NCBI GenBank assembly: GCA_013398295.1
Contig: VZSF01002037.1
Span: forward strand, 407,692 to 471,691
Reading direction: 5' to 3'
Source of the DNA: Chionis minor
Taxonomy: Eukaryota > Chordata > Aves > Charadriiformes > Chionididae
Length of the DNA: 64,000 bases
The notes under the pieces are model-generated. The model ran no database searches. It was not told the DNA's origin and was given only the letters and a program-made list of their open reading frames with translations. Positions 46,900 through 60,380 of the stretch are shown piece by piece. Made by a program: the position numbers and the translations under genes. Positions within the stretch are counted from its first letter, which is position 1, and every line of letters begins with the position of its first letter.

Positions 46900-48587
46900 G
46901 TCCCACTACAGACTCCCAGCACAGAGCCAAGCACCCCAAAACCCCACGATAAATGCCCCGAGCTCTGCATTTCCACCTGGCCACCCCTTTTATTTATTTG
47001 GAGATGCTTTTGCACTCCCCAGTTTACGAGTTTAATTCCCTTCCCTTACACAGAGCCTTGAGCCTTTTCATCAGAGTAATTCACTGCTCTAACTTTGCTC
47101 TGGTGTCTCCGATTCCCCTTTCTCCTTTGCTGTATCTTCACCCCATTCCTTGCTGCCTTGGCACTGCCAGTGCAACTTGCTGCTCCCCGTGCATCCCTCA
47201 GGCACCGCTTCCCCCAGAAGCGTTGCCTACATGTTTTTCAGATGAATCTCTACCTCCTTTGTGCAGGCTGAATTTGTCTTGGGATCCATTTGCAATGCGG
47301 CGGAGATGGGAAACCCTTCCCTTAGTAGCGTTTCGATGGAGCGATCATTGAAAGGGGCGAGGGCTCGATGGAGCCGGCACTGGTGCCGTGCAACACGCAC
47401 AAAGGCAAAAATAAGGAAGCGCATCCAGAGTATTGAACCCATTGGGAGCTTCAGCAACATCCTACAAGATGTAGCGCCTGCATTATCTTTATTTTCTCAT
47501 TTCTACATGCCCATATTTATTCACTAAATTCTTCCCTTTATCCCAGCTCTGGAGGGCTCTGATTATTTCTTGCCGGCAAGAAACACAAGTGTCACCCAGG
47601 TCCTACGCGAGGAGGTGTGGCAGCTGGAGAGGAAGCGATTTTTCTTAATAATCAGCCCTGTATCACAAAAGTTTTGTCAAGATTGGGACTGGAATTTGCC
47701 AGATTGTAATCGATAAACTGCAAAGGGAAATGAGAACTATTTTAAGACGTGTTTTTTAAAGGAATGAAAACACATCAAGTACAGATCTGAAAAGTGACAC
47801 TTGGGAGAGCAGTCAAACCACATCAGGATGTGAAGGAGTGACAGGAACAGCTTTAGGTAATTTTAGATTCATGTAGCAGATCAATGAAAATAAGGAAACC
47901 TGGTTTTCAACCAGAGGTGATTTGTGTGTAGGAAAAGAAAATGGTGATAACAGAAAAATTAGAGAGGTAGAAAAGGAAGGCTGTCATGTAAATTCTGACT
48001 CAAAAGTTACCCTTTTGGGGAAAAAAAAGGTAATTCCACCTCCTTACACAGCCAACTGACCTGCCTGCTGAGGTCAGTCCAAGGCAGCTTAATGGAGATG
48101 GATGTATGCTCAGAGGTAGTAAAGTGTGTACCTTGCCCTGTTTTATACAGCGTTTCAACTCACTATTTTCCATTAAAAATAATCATTTAATAGGTGTACA
48201 AATCTCTTTTATGAAGCAACTTCGTGTCCTCCCAATACCATTCCAGTTTGACCATTTTTGGTGACTCATCGAAAGAGAAGTTAATCTGTGCATGGACTTA
48301 TTGGGAGTTGGTTATAATTAAATGATTAATTAACCCTTCTAATTTTGCTGGTTTCAAGGTTACTTTTCACACACGTGGGATACCAGTAAATATTCTTAAA
48401 AACATCTGGATCGCCATTAGGAAAACTCAGCCTTACGTGGAGGTGGAGGTGGTGGGGTTGCATGGAGGAGACAGAGGTTTGGGAATTGCGGAGTTGTTCA
48501 AAGGACACTTCCCAACGTGCCCCTGCACAACGCTGCCTGTAACCCCACGCCTGTTTGAAGGCAGACATCATTGCCCTAATTTTTCTG
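46900..48587. other. Unique spacer between CR1 copies
   Basis: No gene seen. The stretch 47230-47480 carries several CpG in otherwise CpG-poor DNA and a GGCACTGGTGCC palindrome near 47377. I can assign no function. Confidence 0.5.
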
Positions 48588-48910
48588 ACAAGGAGGTTAT
48601 AGCGAGGTGGGGTCAATCTCTTCTCCCAAGGAACAAGCGACAGGACAAGAGGAAATGGCCTCAAGTTGTGCCAGGGGGGGTTTAGGTTGGATATTAGGAA
48701 AAAATTCTTTACCCAAAGGGTTCTCAAGCATTGGAACAGGCTGCCCAGGGAGGTGGTGGAATCGCCATCCCTGGAGGTATTTCAAAGCCGGGCAGACGTG
48801 GTGCTGAGGGACGTGGGTTAGGGGTGGTTTTGGCGTAGGTTTATGGTTGGACTCGATGATCTTGAAGGTCTCTTCCAACCCAAGTGATTCTGTGATTCTA
48901 TGATTCTATT
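48588..48910 (+). mobile_element. CR1 3' end, truncated
   Basis: Plus-strand CR1 from ACAAGGAGGTTATAGCGAGG through CAATCTCTTCTCCCAAGGAA, ACAAGCGACAGGACAAGAGG, TTAGGTTGGATATTAGGAAA and GGTTGGACTCGATGATCTTG (interrupted form) to a long tail, GATTCTGTGATTCTATGATT, and onward. No intact frame remains. It is of the same subfamily as 43960-44349 and 46671-46899, but in opposite orientation. Confidence 0.94.
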
Positions 48911-49698
48911 CTATATTATCACAGAGACACCAAGGGCGGTACGTCCCAAGATACCTTCAACCCCTTTGTCATTTCAATCAAAAATTTATCCGTATATATA
49001 TAATTGATCTGCCCCAAAAGATGCAGCCCCCGAGACATGACCAGGGGATGACTCCTCCCACAGGACACCACCTTCAGGCAGAACTTCTCAGCTTGCTTCC
49101 CATCGCTTGCTCCAGCGACACACTGAAGTGTCTCCACTCACACGCTGAAGTAGCCAAGGGAAAAATGCATTTTCCTGTTGTGCCCTTGGCAAAAGGCCAG
49201 GGGCTCCGGCCCCCGAAACTCCCACAGGCCTGCATCGTAAATCTTGTGGGGCTTAATTGATTTGATTTGGTTGGCTGGCAAACTTTTCAATGTTCAGCCT
49301 GAATACGTGCTGGGCCAGTATATAAACTTAATAAAAAAAGATGACTCAGGGTTTTCTAATTCCTAAGTGGCTTGCTAAGGAAAAGACACGAGGTACTTTC
49401 AAAGTAATATTCCAAGGAGCACCTGGCGAGCAGACCTGCAGTCTCTAAAGGTAAAAAAAGAAATTACCGCTGCAGTAACTGTTGTTACTCATCAAAAGTT
49501 TCACTAAATATTTTGTTTTTCTCTGGCAATATTGTGCCACGCACCTCACAAGTCCTTGTAAGCGCATTGAGGTAAAGTTGCTGGTAAGTCCATGGGAGCG
49601 GATGGTTAGTTTTAACATTGCCAGATGATACAGCAGGGGCAAAGATCAAAAATTGTTTGGCATCTCAGAAGAGTCTCCAATCCAGCCAGCTGGATTTC
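48911..49698. other. Unique spacer between CR1 copies
   Basis: Nothing recognised. It contains a short TATATATATAA stretch near 48993 and short open frames only. Confidence 0.55.
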
Positions 49699-50000
49699 AT
49701 AGAATCACAGAATGGTTTTGGTTGGAAGGCACCTTTAAAGCCCATCTAGTCCAACCCCCTGCCATAAGCAGGGGTATCTTCAACTAGATCAGGTTGCTCA
49801 GAGCCCCGTCCAACCTGGCCTGGATTGGGATGGGGCATCTCCCACCTCTCTGGGCAACCTGGGCCGGGGTTTCACCATCCTCAGAATAAAAAATGTCTTC
49901 CTTCTGTCTAGACTGAATCTTCCTTTTTTTAGGTTAAAACCATCACCCCTTGTCCTATCGCAACGCGCCCTGCCAAAACGCCCGTTCCCAAATCTCATGT
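49699..50000 (-). mobile_element. CR1 3' end, truncated
   Basis: Minus-strand CR1 with tail CATAGAATCACAGAATGGTT, then TTGGAAGGCACCTTTAAAGC, CCATCTAGTCCAACCCCCTG, CTTCAACTAGATCAGGTTGC and CCATCACCCCTTGTCCTATC. The last 40 bp (CGCCCTGCCAAAACGCC onward) are a weaker match. It is of the same subfamily as 60856-60990 and 63141-63412. Confidence 0.92.
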
Positions 50001-50580
50001 TTGATCATCCCTGGGACCTGCTTTGCAAAAAGAAATTGGGATGGGCCAGAGGCAACTTGTCCCTGTGCTGTGGCAGCCTGTACAGTGGTGACCGCATCCT
50101 GTGCCTTGCCTGAATGGAAAGGGATCCAAGGCAAAGGCGCCACTTTTTTAGGCTGTTACAGACACACAAAAGCACAAAGCAAAAGAGCCATCACTTCCAG
50201 CTGTTGCAGCTGTGCTGTGAGGGTAGGACAAGCGGCCAGACTGCCAGGTACTTGAGTTAAAATGACCCAAAATGCAGAGCAAGCCATCAAGAGCACCTGT
50301 GTTATCGCAAATCAATTTATCCAATTAACAAGCTGGAGAAACACATTAAGGTTTCCTTCCTAGTTTTTCCAAGCTGTTAAGAGTCAAAATTCAGCCAGAA
50401 AAAGAATTGCACCAAGGTCACCCTGGACAGAAGCTCTCCCTGCAAAAAATCAAGTGTTTTCCTACTTGCTTCAGAGCAGAGGAAACAGATGTTATGATGG
50501 TTAATCTCTCCTGTAAGTTTCATTTGGATTACTACATGACCCGATGCCACAACAGCTAATTACCACACAGTTTTCAGTAT
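50001..50580. other. Unique spacer
   Basis: No gene or repeat recognised between the CR1 and the MIR element. Confidence 0.5.
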
Positions 50581-50760
50581 ATCCATCTTCATATCCTTGT
50601 GAGGTAGGAAAGAGTGACTAACTTCATTTTAACGATGAGAAAATGAGGTATCAGAATGTGGAGTGATTTGCCTGAAGTCACATAGGAGAAACACGAAAGA
50701 CCGGATCTGAAATTCCAAGTTTTTAGGGGTGTCAGTCTGCTCTGCCACCTGAGCCATCCT
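50581..50760 (-). mobile_element. MIR SINE, decayed
   Basis: The plus strand follows the reverse complement of MIR over about 180 bp: CCTTGTGAGGTAGGAAAGAG, ACTTCATTTTAACGATGAGA, AAATGAGGTATCAGAATGTG, GAGTGATTTGCCTGAAGTCA, CATAGG, GACCGGATCTGAAATTCCAA, and CAGTCTGCTCTGCCACCTGA near the tRNA-like head. It covers the core and the 5' half of the SINE. MIR activity predates the split of birds and mammals, so this is an ancient fossil, and it is well preserved for a bird. Confidence 0.78.
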
Positions 50761-51015
50761 TCCCAGGGGAGCGATGGCACCTCCAGCCTCCTGCGTGGCC
50801 ATCACCTCATCACCAAGGGATGCAGAATTGGGAAGATGCTCCTCAATTACGAGTGTGTGAGTGGCTCAGAATGAGATGAAGGCATCTGCAGGGGTTTTTT
50901 TTACCCTCCAATTTAAATAAGGTGTTTGCTGCCACCTGGGAAGGCGTAGCTTGCTCCATGGAGACATCACTTTCTTACTTGCTTTTTGCTTTAAGGTGTT
51001 TGCGCCCATCACATA

Positions 51016-51054
51016 TCATAGAATCATAGAATCACTTGGGTTGGAAGAGACCTT
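51016..51054 (-). mobile_element. CR1 tail fragment, 39 bp
   Basis: Only the extreme 3' end remains: ATCATAGAATCATAGAATCA, then CTTGGGTTGGAAGAGACCTT. CR1 similarity stops at once after that. This is either very early termination of reverse transcription or a copy trimmed by deletion. Confidence 0.88.
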
Positions 51055-54000
51055 CCACTCTGGCTGAAACTGTATATTTGTGCTTTGCAAATGAAGGAAA
51101 AAATATAACAACAGCCATACTTTGCTAAAGGTATTTATCCCAATGTTATTACTTTAAGTAGAGCGAGAGGAAGGCGGGGAAGGAGCTGAGAAAATGAATG
51201 GACATCAATGTTCCAAAGGAAAATAGTCATGTTTTACCTGAGACAGTAAGAACCAGGCCTTGAAAGCACGTGGATGATAAATGACGACAATGGATATGCA
51301 AAATCCAAGCGTAGGTGGCCAGATGTAGCTCTCCAGGTTTTGTGATGGTGATCCCCTTCTGCCTCTGCCCCAGGGAGGTGCGTGTCCGCGACCGCCGCAG
51401 GCCAGGGAGGGTTTTCCATTCCTGCTGGAGCTCCCTACATCTCCATTGCCAGCTGAAGTGGTGGCCTTCACCTCCTACAGGTCTACCAGAAAGGGGACTG
51501 GTCCATCCAGCTAAGGGCATCCCCCGATGAGTCGGTTGCTGCACGGGACCGGATCCTGCAAAAATTTTAGCTGTTTTTATCTTTTTTTTTTAACCTTGGG
51601 GACAAAAATGGGATTTAAGTGTGGACCATCTGATTGAGTTGCCCGTCACATGGCTTCTTGTTCACACATTTGTAGCACGTGAAGCACGTTTCTCCTGCAA
51701 ACGCCAACCCCGGGGCTCACGCCCTCGCTTATTCACGTACCTTTTCAAACCTGCCACCAAAGAGAACTCGTGGTTGTATTATCAACACAAATACCGACGG
51801 GCTAAATAAACCCCCTGGAGAGACGTGCATATGGCTTAGCAAGATATTGATCTCAATTTCCAAAATATGTGTTAGCAGACTTTACCTTCAGTTGTTCTTG
51901 CAACTCCGCCAATTAGAGAGGGAAAGGAGGAACGAGGGTAACACGGAGCAGATTTTGTCGGCGCTTAGCAGGATTTTCATTTCAAGTGACAGAAGCGTGC
52001 CTATTCCTCTGACAAAACAGCAATTAAAAAAACTAAAGCAAAAACCTGCATCATTGTTTCCGGCACCAACAGATGTCCTTCAAGTGTTCATCTAAACAAA
52101 TATTGCAAGGGTTATTGCAAAGTGTTATGAACTCATATAAGGCAGTTGAAATGTTAGGCTCAGTACATTCATCTGTGCTCACAATTAAGAAACACGGAGA
52201 AATATGGTCAATAAACCTCCTCCATGTATAAACAATTAAAAAACTGAGACTTGATTGGGATGAACCTAAAAAAAAAAAAAGAAATAAAAAGTCTTCTCTT
52301 ATATATGCAGCGATCTCTTTCTCTGCATAATAAACTGATGTTTACACAGGGTAGAGTAACACATTTTGCACAACGTTTGACTTTGGTTTGTGCTGGAGGA
52401 CTATGGAGCCATCCCCGAGCGTGAAGCTGGGTGCAAAGCTGAGCCCTTCTCCCCAACCCAGCTCACCAGGAGACATGAGACAAGGTGGTTCGTGTGCCAC
52501 AACGTGGCGGGTAGAGCTGGACAGGTTTTTTTTGGTTTTTTTTTTCAGCAAAATTCATCTAGTCTAAGGACTCTTGCCCATCAAAACCAAAATTAGTCAT
52601 TGCAAAGAGCCATTTTCAGCAAGCTCCTGGTAAAAAAGCTTTGAAACGGTGAAAAAATCCTTTTATAATATCCTTAAAATGAAATACTGGTTTTCAATGT
52701 AAGCCGATTATGTTGTTTTAAAAATGGTTTTCAAACTGACTGAAAGGAAACAGCCTGAATAACGCAGACGCGTCTTCTTTGGTTTAAATTGCCAGTTCAC
52801 ACAAAACTCAACTTCTTTCTGTACTTACCTCAGGGAAGCTTTCAAAACTTGAACGTTCGCAGGAATGGAAAGATTGTTCTTTAATTCTACTACCTGTTGC
52901 AACTATAACACTTTTCCTCTTCAAATCCCTTCCCCACCTCAAAACCAGCCTTGCGCAGATGTGGCGTCTCCTGTTATCGGCAGCTCTCAAGCCCTCGTGA
53001 TTTAAGCACTAATTTTTGGCTGGGGTAAGGGACCCGTGCTGGCCGTAACTGCCGTACCTGTGGACACTGCTGTGGCTTTCAAGCCCACAGAAACCTCTCT
53101 GGGTCCCCATCTCCAACAGCTAAGTTTTTAACGTTTTATTCTCATGCCACTTTTGGCAGGTAAGCCAGTATTGCTGCCTCACCTTGCAGACGGGAACTGG
53201 GACGCAGAGGCCACTTCCATCCTAGAAAATCGAGATACCTGGCTAAAAACACTAATCACCTCCCTTCAGTGCAAGAACCCGAAATAAACCCCAGCTACAA
53301 CATTACCAGATCATCCTCCTTTCCTCTTCCATGTGACACCATTCCCCCGAAGCGACAGTTCACACTCAGGCTGGTGCTAACCAGCCTGCAAGATGCAGAA
53401 GCTATCAGCTTCATTAGCTTCAGCCTAGTTTGCATATTTGCCTGAAGTGGCTGTATTTTATTAATCACGCCATAATCTCGCACAGTCTTCTGGAGAAGAA
53501 ATTCCCCGTTCTCTGTCAAACGGCGTCAAGGCAAGCTTGAGATCTTCGGCTCCCTCTGGAAGGACGCTAGAAGAGGTGCCACCAAAACCAGGCTCTTCTC
53601 TGGTGGGCCGTGGCCCTTTGAATAAAAAACAACCCCAAATTTTACGGAGTTTTGCAAGCTTGAGGGGCCTTTGGTGACATTTAGCATTCTTCGAAAATCT
53701 CTTGCATGGGAAGAGAAGTAAAGGGATTAGGGAGGAAAATGTCACCATCTGAGCTTGTCTTGGGCCTCAGAGCAAGGAGGCAGCCGAGGCTCTGCTGAAT
53801 ATTTAGTGACTATTTACGGCACGCTGGGTTGAATATATCATCAAGGCATTAAATTCAGCACCGTCACTGGGCAGCCACGGCAAGGCAGAAGGCTCAAAAA
53901 AGCCTTTCATGGATTTAGAGCTTTAAAACATGATGTCTGTGAAAAACTGTAGATTAACTTGAATCTGAATGCGAACACGCTCACTTAAACCCTCTCAGGG

Positions 54001-54554
54001 AAACTTAATCAAGGGAGTTTAAACCTTTAGCGCAATTCCTGCTCCCAATGCTTCGCCCTCCTGGGAAATCCACATCCATTTTATTTGCTGTTTGTTAAAA
54101 TGATAGAAATTAGAGCTGAAGTCATTTTACTGTGTACAGAAGCAGAAGACATACAAAAGTTATAGGAGAGACGTAACCCTCTAAAGAGGAATTAATTTAA
54201 TACGAGGGGGGGAAAAATGCTGATATAAAAATACAGCAAATTGCGAGTATTTCAGTCCACTGAATATTTGGAGTTGAGTGCGTTCCCTGCAGTGTGTATT
54301 TATCTCCTACAAATAACACAGTGGTTTTAGGTACGTACAACTAAAACCTGGGAATGGCTCACACTGATTTACTTCTTGGGGGCAATGCTGATGGGGAGTC
54401 TCTACTCACATACACGTTTAATTCTTGAAACCCACTGCAAATTAGGAGGAAAAGCATCTTGCAAAGGGGAATGGGGACCTTTTGCCATACCCATCCAACC
54501 ACAGGACTCACCTGCGTCCTTGGACTGAGGGGAGCACTCCAAGGTGTCTATTGT

Positions 54555-54680
54555 TCATCATTATTATTATGGATGATCACTGTCACAATACTAAAATAAT
54601 TATCAGTGTTATTAATAATCTTAATCATAATAAAACATTGCTCATGCAGTTAACTAACTGTTATTAATTATTAACAGTCA
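54555..54680. repeat. ATT-rich low-complexity tract
   Basis: Interrupted ATT/AAT units (CATTATTATTATTATGG, ATTAATAATC, AATCATAATAAAA, TTATTAATTATTAAC). The end contains ATTAATTATTAAC (54663-54675), which differs by one base from the HNF1 consensus GTTAATNATTAAC. In such AT-rich DNA that may be chance. Confidence 0.7.
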
Positions 54681-55947
54681 CAAAGCGCCGTGTTTTCTCA
54701 GCTCACATTTTCTCTACAGCCCACAGCAAACCCAAAATTGTCGTGATTTATATAGGTGAATTTAGCAGCTTTTTCCGACTGGATTTGACTGCGATATAAA
54801 TCAACTCCCGAGCTTTCTGCTCAGGAATGAATTACTTGTTAACGGAATAAATATGTATTAGTGGATCCGACATGGATAAGTTGTTGTTTGTCGCCTTGCT
54901 CGTGGGGCATGATTCATACTGCTGTGCATGGGTTCGGCTGGCTGCGTTTCTTCTTCTCTGCACGTTAGTCACAGCCGAGCAGGAGGGGCTGGAGCTTCTC
55001 TGCGGCTCCCACTGCCCCTATGTGGCATGAGCTGAGACCACGTGCACCTCCCGCATTTCTCAGGGGGCTTCAGGAGAGCGGGAGCAAAGCTGGTGCCAAG
55101 GGACAGGGATGGCAGGTGGGACACGAGGACAGAGCAGACCCAGCTCTCACCATCTGCAAATACCCCTCTCCTTCATCCTGAGGAATAACAGAAGAGTTGA
55201 TAAGTAGATTATGCAGATCCACCTCCACACTTACGTCTGCAAAAGCCAAAATTGCAAGGTACAGGGCATTTCTAATTCTTCTTACTTCATCGTGTTATTG
55301 CACAAGCATACAGAGGTGTGTTTAGTTGCTGCTTTTTCATTTGTATCCCTCTAAATTCCATTTTTTCAGAACGAGCTTTTTTTGTTTTAGGCTACTAACT
55401 CCTGGAGATAGGCGGGCTGGAAGCAGGCATGGCGACGCACATGGTCAAAGGTCTACCAGTGCCCCACTGGATCAGTGACCGGTACAGCTGGGTTCCCTCA
55501 CCTCACCTTCTCAGCTGGGTGGCCTAAGGCGCTTCTCCTGAGATGACAAAGCTGCCATAAAGGCAAGAAGATCTCAGATGAGGTGCAGCGGTCGTGCACG
55601 GGGACATTTCTGAACAGAACTGGGCAAAAGCTGTAATTTTCCTTCAAGGAGAAACTGCCTTCTTGACTGGCTTTCGCTTCCTTCAAGCTTTTTTGGTTTT
55701 GCTTCTTTTTTGTTCCCTTCAAGTATTGGGAAATCCTCCCATCTCCATGGAAAACGTGCCTGAGATCATCTTTCAAATCCCAGCGCGTTGGCCGCTACAC
55801 CTGGAAAGCAGTAACAGATATTTGATGCCCAGTATACTGAAAGCAGAGACAGCGTTTCAGCAGATGACACTCTAACAGGAACCCCAGTGTGAATCAGCAA
55901 GAACACATGTTTTCAATGATAACAGCTTAAATGAGTCTTTAATCTTT

Positions 55948-55964
55948 CACACACACACACACAC
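55948..55964 (+). repeat. Short (CA)n microsatellite
   Basis: About eight CA units followed by an A-run. Confidence 0.88.
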
Positions 55965-58900
55965 AAAAATCCACCAAGAAAAAAACCACCCTGACCCTAT
56001 TCTTGCCAAGGAACTGCATTGGAAGAGTCGGCCTAAAATAACAATCTGGAAAAATCCAATGCATATTTTAAAACATAATAATGAATTGAGTTTTCTCATT
56101 TAATCTTCTCCAAATAACGGGGAAAATTGTACATGGCAACTATGAAATGAAATATTGACTATTTACTTTCTATAAAATGGTAATTTCTTCTGTTTGTCAC
56201 AAAAGATCTAGGGACCGTGTCCCCATCCAGGGATGTCTATCAAATTATAGGGAAAGTCTATATCTGGCTGTGTTTATAAAACAAACAGCTATTAACCAGT
56301 TTAGGGAACGAAGAGGAAAATGTATCTTGGCAAAGACAAGAGCTCAATGAAGCTCACCGTGAACATGCCACTTGAGTGCAGGGTTTTACTTGAGTGCAGC
56401 ATAAAAACAAAGGTAAAAATTAATTTAATAGAATCAACTGTCTCTCCCGAAGACACTGAACGATCAATGTCAAGAGCAACCCTGGGTAAATGGAGCTTTT
56501 TATAAACAGATATTGCCTGCAAGTCCCTGATTTCAGGAATACTCATGTATCGATGGGGGGGCCGTGATTTTGTGGTGAACATCTGCTGGCATCTCAGGTA
56601 ACTTCCCATCATCTGAGACACCCAGAGGGGCTAACAGCCATGACATGGGATTTAGAGGGGACACCCTTCGGGTGGGAACTGACAGCTAAGGAGCATGTCA
56701 CAGCGTACCTAAACTGGGACAGAACGCCTGCATTTAGGCAGTTGACTCAGATTTGAAGCACCTTTAATTTTAGGCAAAGTGCCTGACAGATGACGCAGTG
56801 GCAGGTATCTGACCTTGAGGATGCACAGAGGCCGAGGAGCAGAGCACAAAGCGTCTGTCCCCACCCTCCTTTCTCCACAAAGGCTGTGGGGAAAATGGGT
56901 GAATCCCCATGGATTCCTCTAAAAGAGCTCAACATCCCAACAGCTTTTAAAGAAAGTTGGGTTTACCGAGCTCTTAGCTTGTGCGCAATGTGCTCTGCAG
57001 TCAGCGCTTCAGACCTCAGAGAAGACATACATGAATTAATTTGCACCTTGGTTAACAATAATTCAAACCAATTACTTAATTTGAGATGCTTAAAATACTC
57101 GGATCAAACGAGGAGGGGAAGAACAAAGGATGGAAGCATCCAATACAGCACAGCTACACTTTCCAGGGCACCTCCAGCAGAAAGGGCTTCTTCCCCTCTC
57201 AAAAAAACAACCCCAAAACTCTGAAGAAGTAAGAAGGCCTGGGGCTTTGCTTATTTATTTTTATTTTTGGTGGGGCACAGGCTGCTGGAGATTTACCAGA
57301 GGAGCTTCTGCCTTCGCCTTTTCCTTCCCCTCGTAACGGCTGCTCGCTGGTGTCTGCTGCTTTGAAGCTCTTGGCACAGGGAGAAAAGGGGTCAGCAAGT
57401 TAACAAATTAGACATGTTCCACCTGGACAAGCCATCAAAAAGCTAATTTTACTTGGTCACGTCGTAACCTACACTCTGTAACTTGATACGTACCTAAATG
57501 ATGGAAAGCACCACTCAGATTCATAAAATATTTTACTGAGAGTAAAACAGATCTAATAGACCTATTTCTCATTAAAAAGGTCAATGCAGTGAACATCTGA
57601 TGCTGTATAACTGTCTGATTCAATTTAGCAGGTCAAGCTTCACTAATCCACTGCCCTGATTGGTCTGAATTCATTTCTGCTGGGGGAAAGAAAAAAAAAA
57701 AAAGGCAATTTTCCAAAAAACTGTCGGGATTACATACCCTAGCCTTATATTTTTCCAAGGCATCACTGGCATGTTGATCAAACCAAATCCACCCACTCTG
57801 TTAGACCAAGCAAGAGTTTCATAGTGAGAATCAATAAACAGAGAGATGCAAATCCCACCAGGAGCCGGAGTATGTATTTGCCTCAGCCAGGAGCAGAGGC
57901 AGTGAAAGCTTTGGGAAGAAGCTGATCCAAGTGTTGGGATTTGAAGGAGCAGATGACGGTTTGAAACATGTTGTCGGTTGTTAGAGCAATGCCTTCCCAT
58001 CCAGCATGGGGAATTTTAGGTGCTCTTGGGTTTATTTCTTATGTAAAACATGTGAGCATTTGATAGTTTGGGGGAGTCGCTTTTACTTCATGGTTTCTGT
58101 GGGTTTTTTTGATGGGTTTGGATCTGCTTTTTTGTTTAGTCTTCAGGGAGGAGTTGACAGCACATCCTCACACATTTCCCATTAGAAGGAATGGGAATTC
58201 CTTGTAATTACATCATTTCTCACCATTAAAAGCCAGCTCTCACCATCGGCAGGGAACCAGCATGGTCACTTTCTTAGAAAGCCTGGAGGGAGGAACGGAG
58301 ATGACCTTCAGGGGATCCCACAAGCCAGGATGTCCCCAGGGCTCTGGGCAGGGGGAGACCCCAGGAGCAGGCGACGCTTTGGGCTCTTCTCTGCACTTAT
58401 GGCACAAACTCTCATTTTCAGAAAGGAAAAAGCCGCTTCACACAGAAACCCCATCAACATGGCTCGGTCCAGTCCAGAATTTATAACGAATTAATTATGA
58501 TTCCAATAGAACAGATTTTTGAAAGGAAAAAGCCATTGCTGTGGCAACGTATTGTAGCGGGAGTAAAACCTCATCAGCCGGTTGTCCATGCCCGGGGATC
58601 TGAGCACTGCACAAACTGCTCTCGGTCAATTAAAAGCACTTACAAACTTTCCTGGGAGGCTGCACAGGGCGAAAGAGCTGCCAAGAGGGAAAGGGGAAGC
58701 AAAACATTTTTAAACAGCAATAGAGAAGATGTCGATACGCATCTTGCCAGCTTAGAAAGACTCCAAAGCAGTCAACTGTGCATATCTGGAGACTTTAGAG
58801 CTAATTGCATTATCCCCAAGCAAGGTCTGCCCAGCTTCCTACTGGGGAAACTGAGGCAGGTTTAAATTAAAGGCACGAAAGTGAACCAGAATTCTTTGCC

Positions 58901-60314
58901 TCAAATGAGCCGTAATTCTGTGCTCCATCAGCAACAGAGCAAAAAAGTATGTATTTACAAATCACTCGTCAGATCTGCTACATGCAGTTCAGTATCAAAA
59001 CTTGTCTTCTAACATCCACCTTATCCCAAAGGGCAGTTTTTGCAGGTTGTTCCCCGTGGGATGTACAGGTAGGACATTTTGTGGCCAGTTCCCACCCTGC
59101 AGGCACCTCCCCACCGCAGCTTTTCTCTGCTAAATGCCACTGACTTTATTCCTGACAACTGGGAATGCGTTTTCCCAGTTCCTTTTTGCATTGCCCTCCA
59201 AACCAACGTCCCTTATTGTGACATTTTATCCACAGAGGCAGCAAAGGAGAAATCACCATGTATGGTCTCACACCTTGGGGGTCATGCTGGGAAGACCATG
59301 ACCATCACGTTGCCTCCACAAGGGTTTCAGTAACAGACTGACTGGAGTAAAACTACGGCACAGCTGGATCGTGGCACAGCTCAGAAAACTACTGGCACAA
59401 ACGTGTCACCCCCTGCAGCCGCACTAAGAGCGACGAAGACGTATGGGCAGCTCATTTCCATGTAATTTGCTTTCCTGGCCACCCTCAACATGAAGCTGTG
59501 AAGAAGGAAAAACTGCAAGCATAAAAGAAGTCCTAAAAGTTAGTAAGAGCTAACAACTCTAAGTACCAAGTGAGTTATTTAATGTGGCAGCCCCTTCCTC
59601 AAAGCGATTTTATGCCCAAGCAACCAGGTGGTGAGCAGGTAGCCTGGAGGGAAACAAAATTGCGTGTAAAACTGGTTTGGGAGTGACCGACAGACCATCG
59701 GCATGACGAATTGCAGGGACAAGCCATTAGGTACCTTTTTCCAAGCCTGGAGCCGCAGCAAACTGCGCGGGTGCTACCAGCAAGCAAACAAACAGGGCTT
59801 TGCTTTTCATACGCCAAGAGCAATGGGGCTGCTTTCCCGTTTAATTCCATCCAGCTTTTCTCATGCAGGGCTCTTTTTTAGGGTGGCAACTTCTATTAAT
59901 TTCATGAGGTCACCCTAAGCATCTGGAGCGCTGCAAGGGAACAAGCTGAAACATTCCTACATTGGAAGACGCAAATATTTTTTTAAAAATAGCAATAAAA
60001 GCCGCGGTGCGCAAGGGGCAGGGTATAGCAGGGGATGGTGGTGGGACCCCAGCCACAGACTACTCAGCTCCACAAACCTCCAGCACTGATTTTTCCCTAA
60101 CTCGGAACATCCAACAGCGCTGATAAAAGGAGGTGTTGGCACCTCACTCCCCGCTGGCCCCAAACTGTTCCTTTTTCTGCTGGGATCTAACCCACTGCAC
60201 AAAAATAAAAGACACCGCCTTTACCAAACCCAGCAAAGTGCTTCACTGCTCCTGGTGAGGCTTGCAAGGACATTGAGGGTTTTCCAGCCATCTCAGGAAG
60301 TCCAATATTAGCAT

Positions 60315-60380
60315 GATGTATTAGTAGTATTATTAGAATTATTTATTAGATGCCATGTATTATTAGCAGTATTATTTATG
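60315..60380. repeat. ATT-rich low-complexity tract
   Basis: Interrupted TATTAG/TTATTA units, for example GTATTAGTAGTATTATTAG and CATGTATTATTAGCAGTATT. Confidence 0.75.

Noticed and set aside
54663..54675. HNF1-like ATTAATTATTAAC
   Set aside because: It lies in an ATT-rich low-complexity tract where such a match is likely by chance; kept only as a note in the repeat entry.
58840..58861. GGGGAAACTGAGGCAGG, similar to the MIR core
   Set aside because: Only about 17 bases match and the flanks do not follow MIR order.
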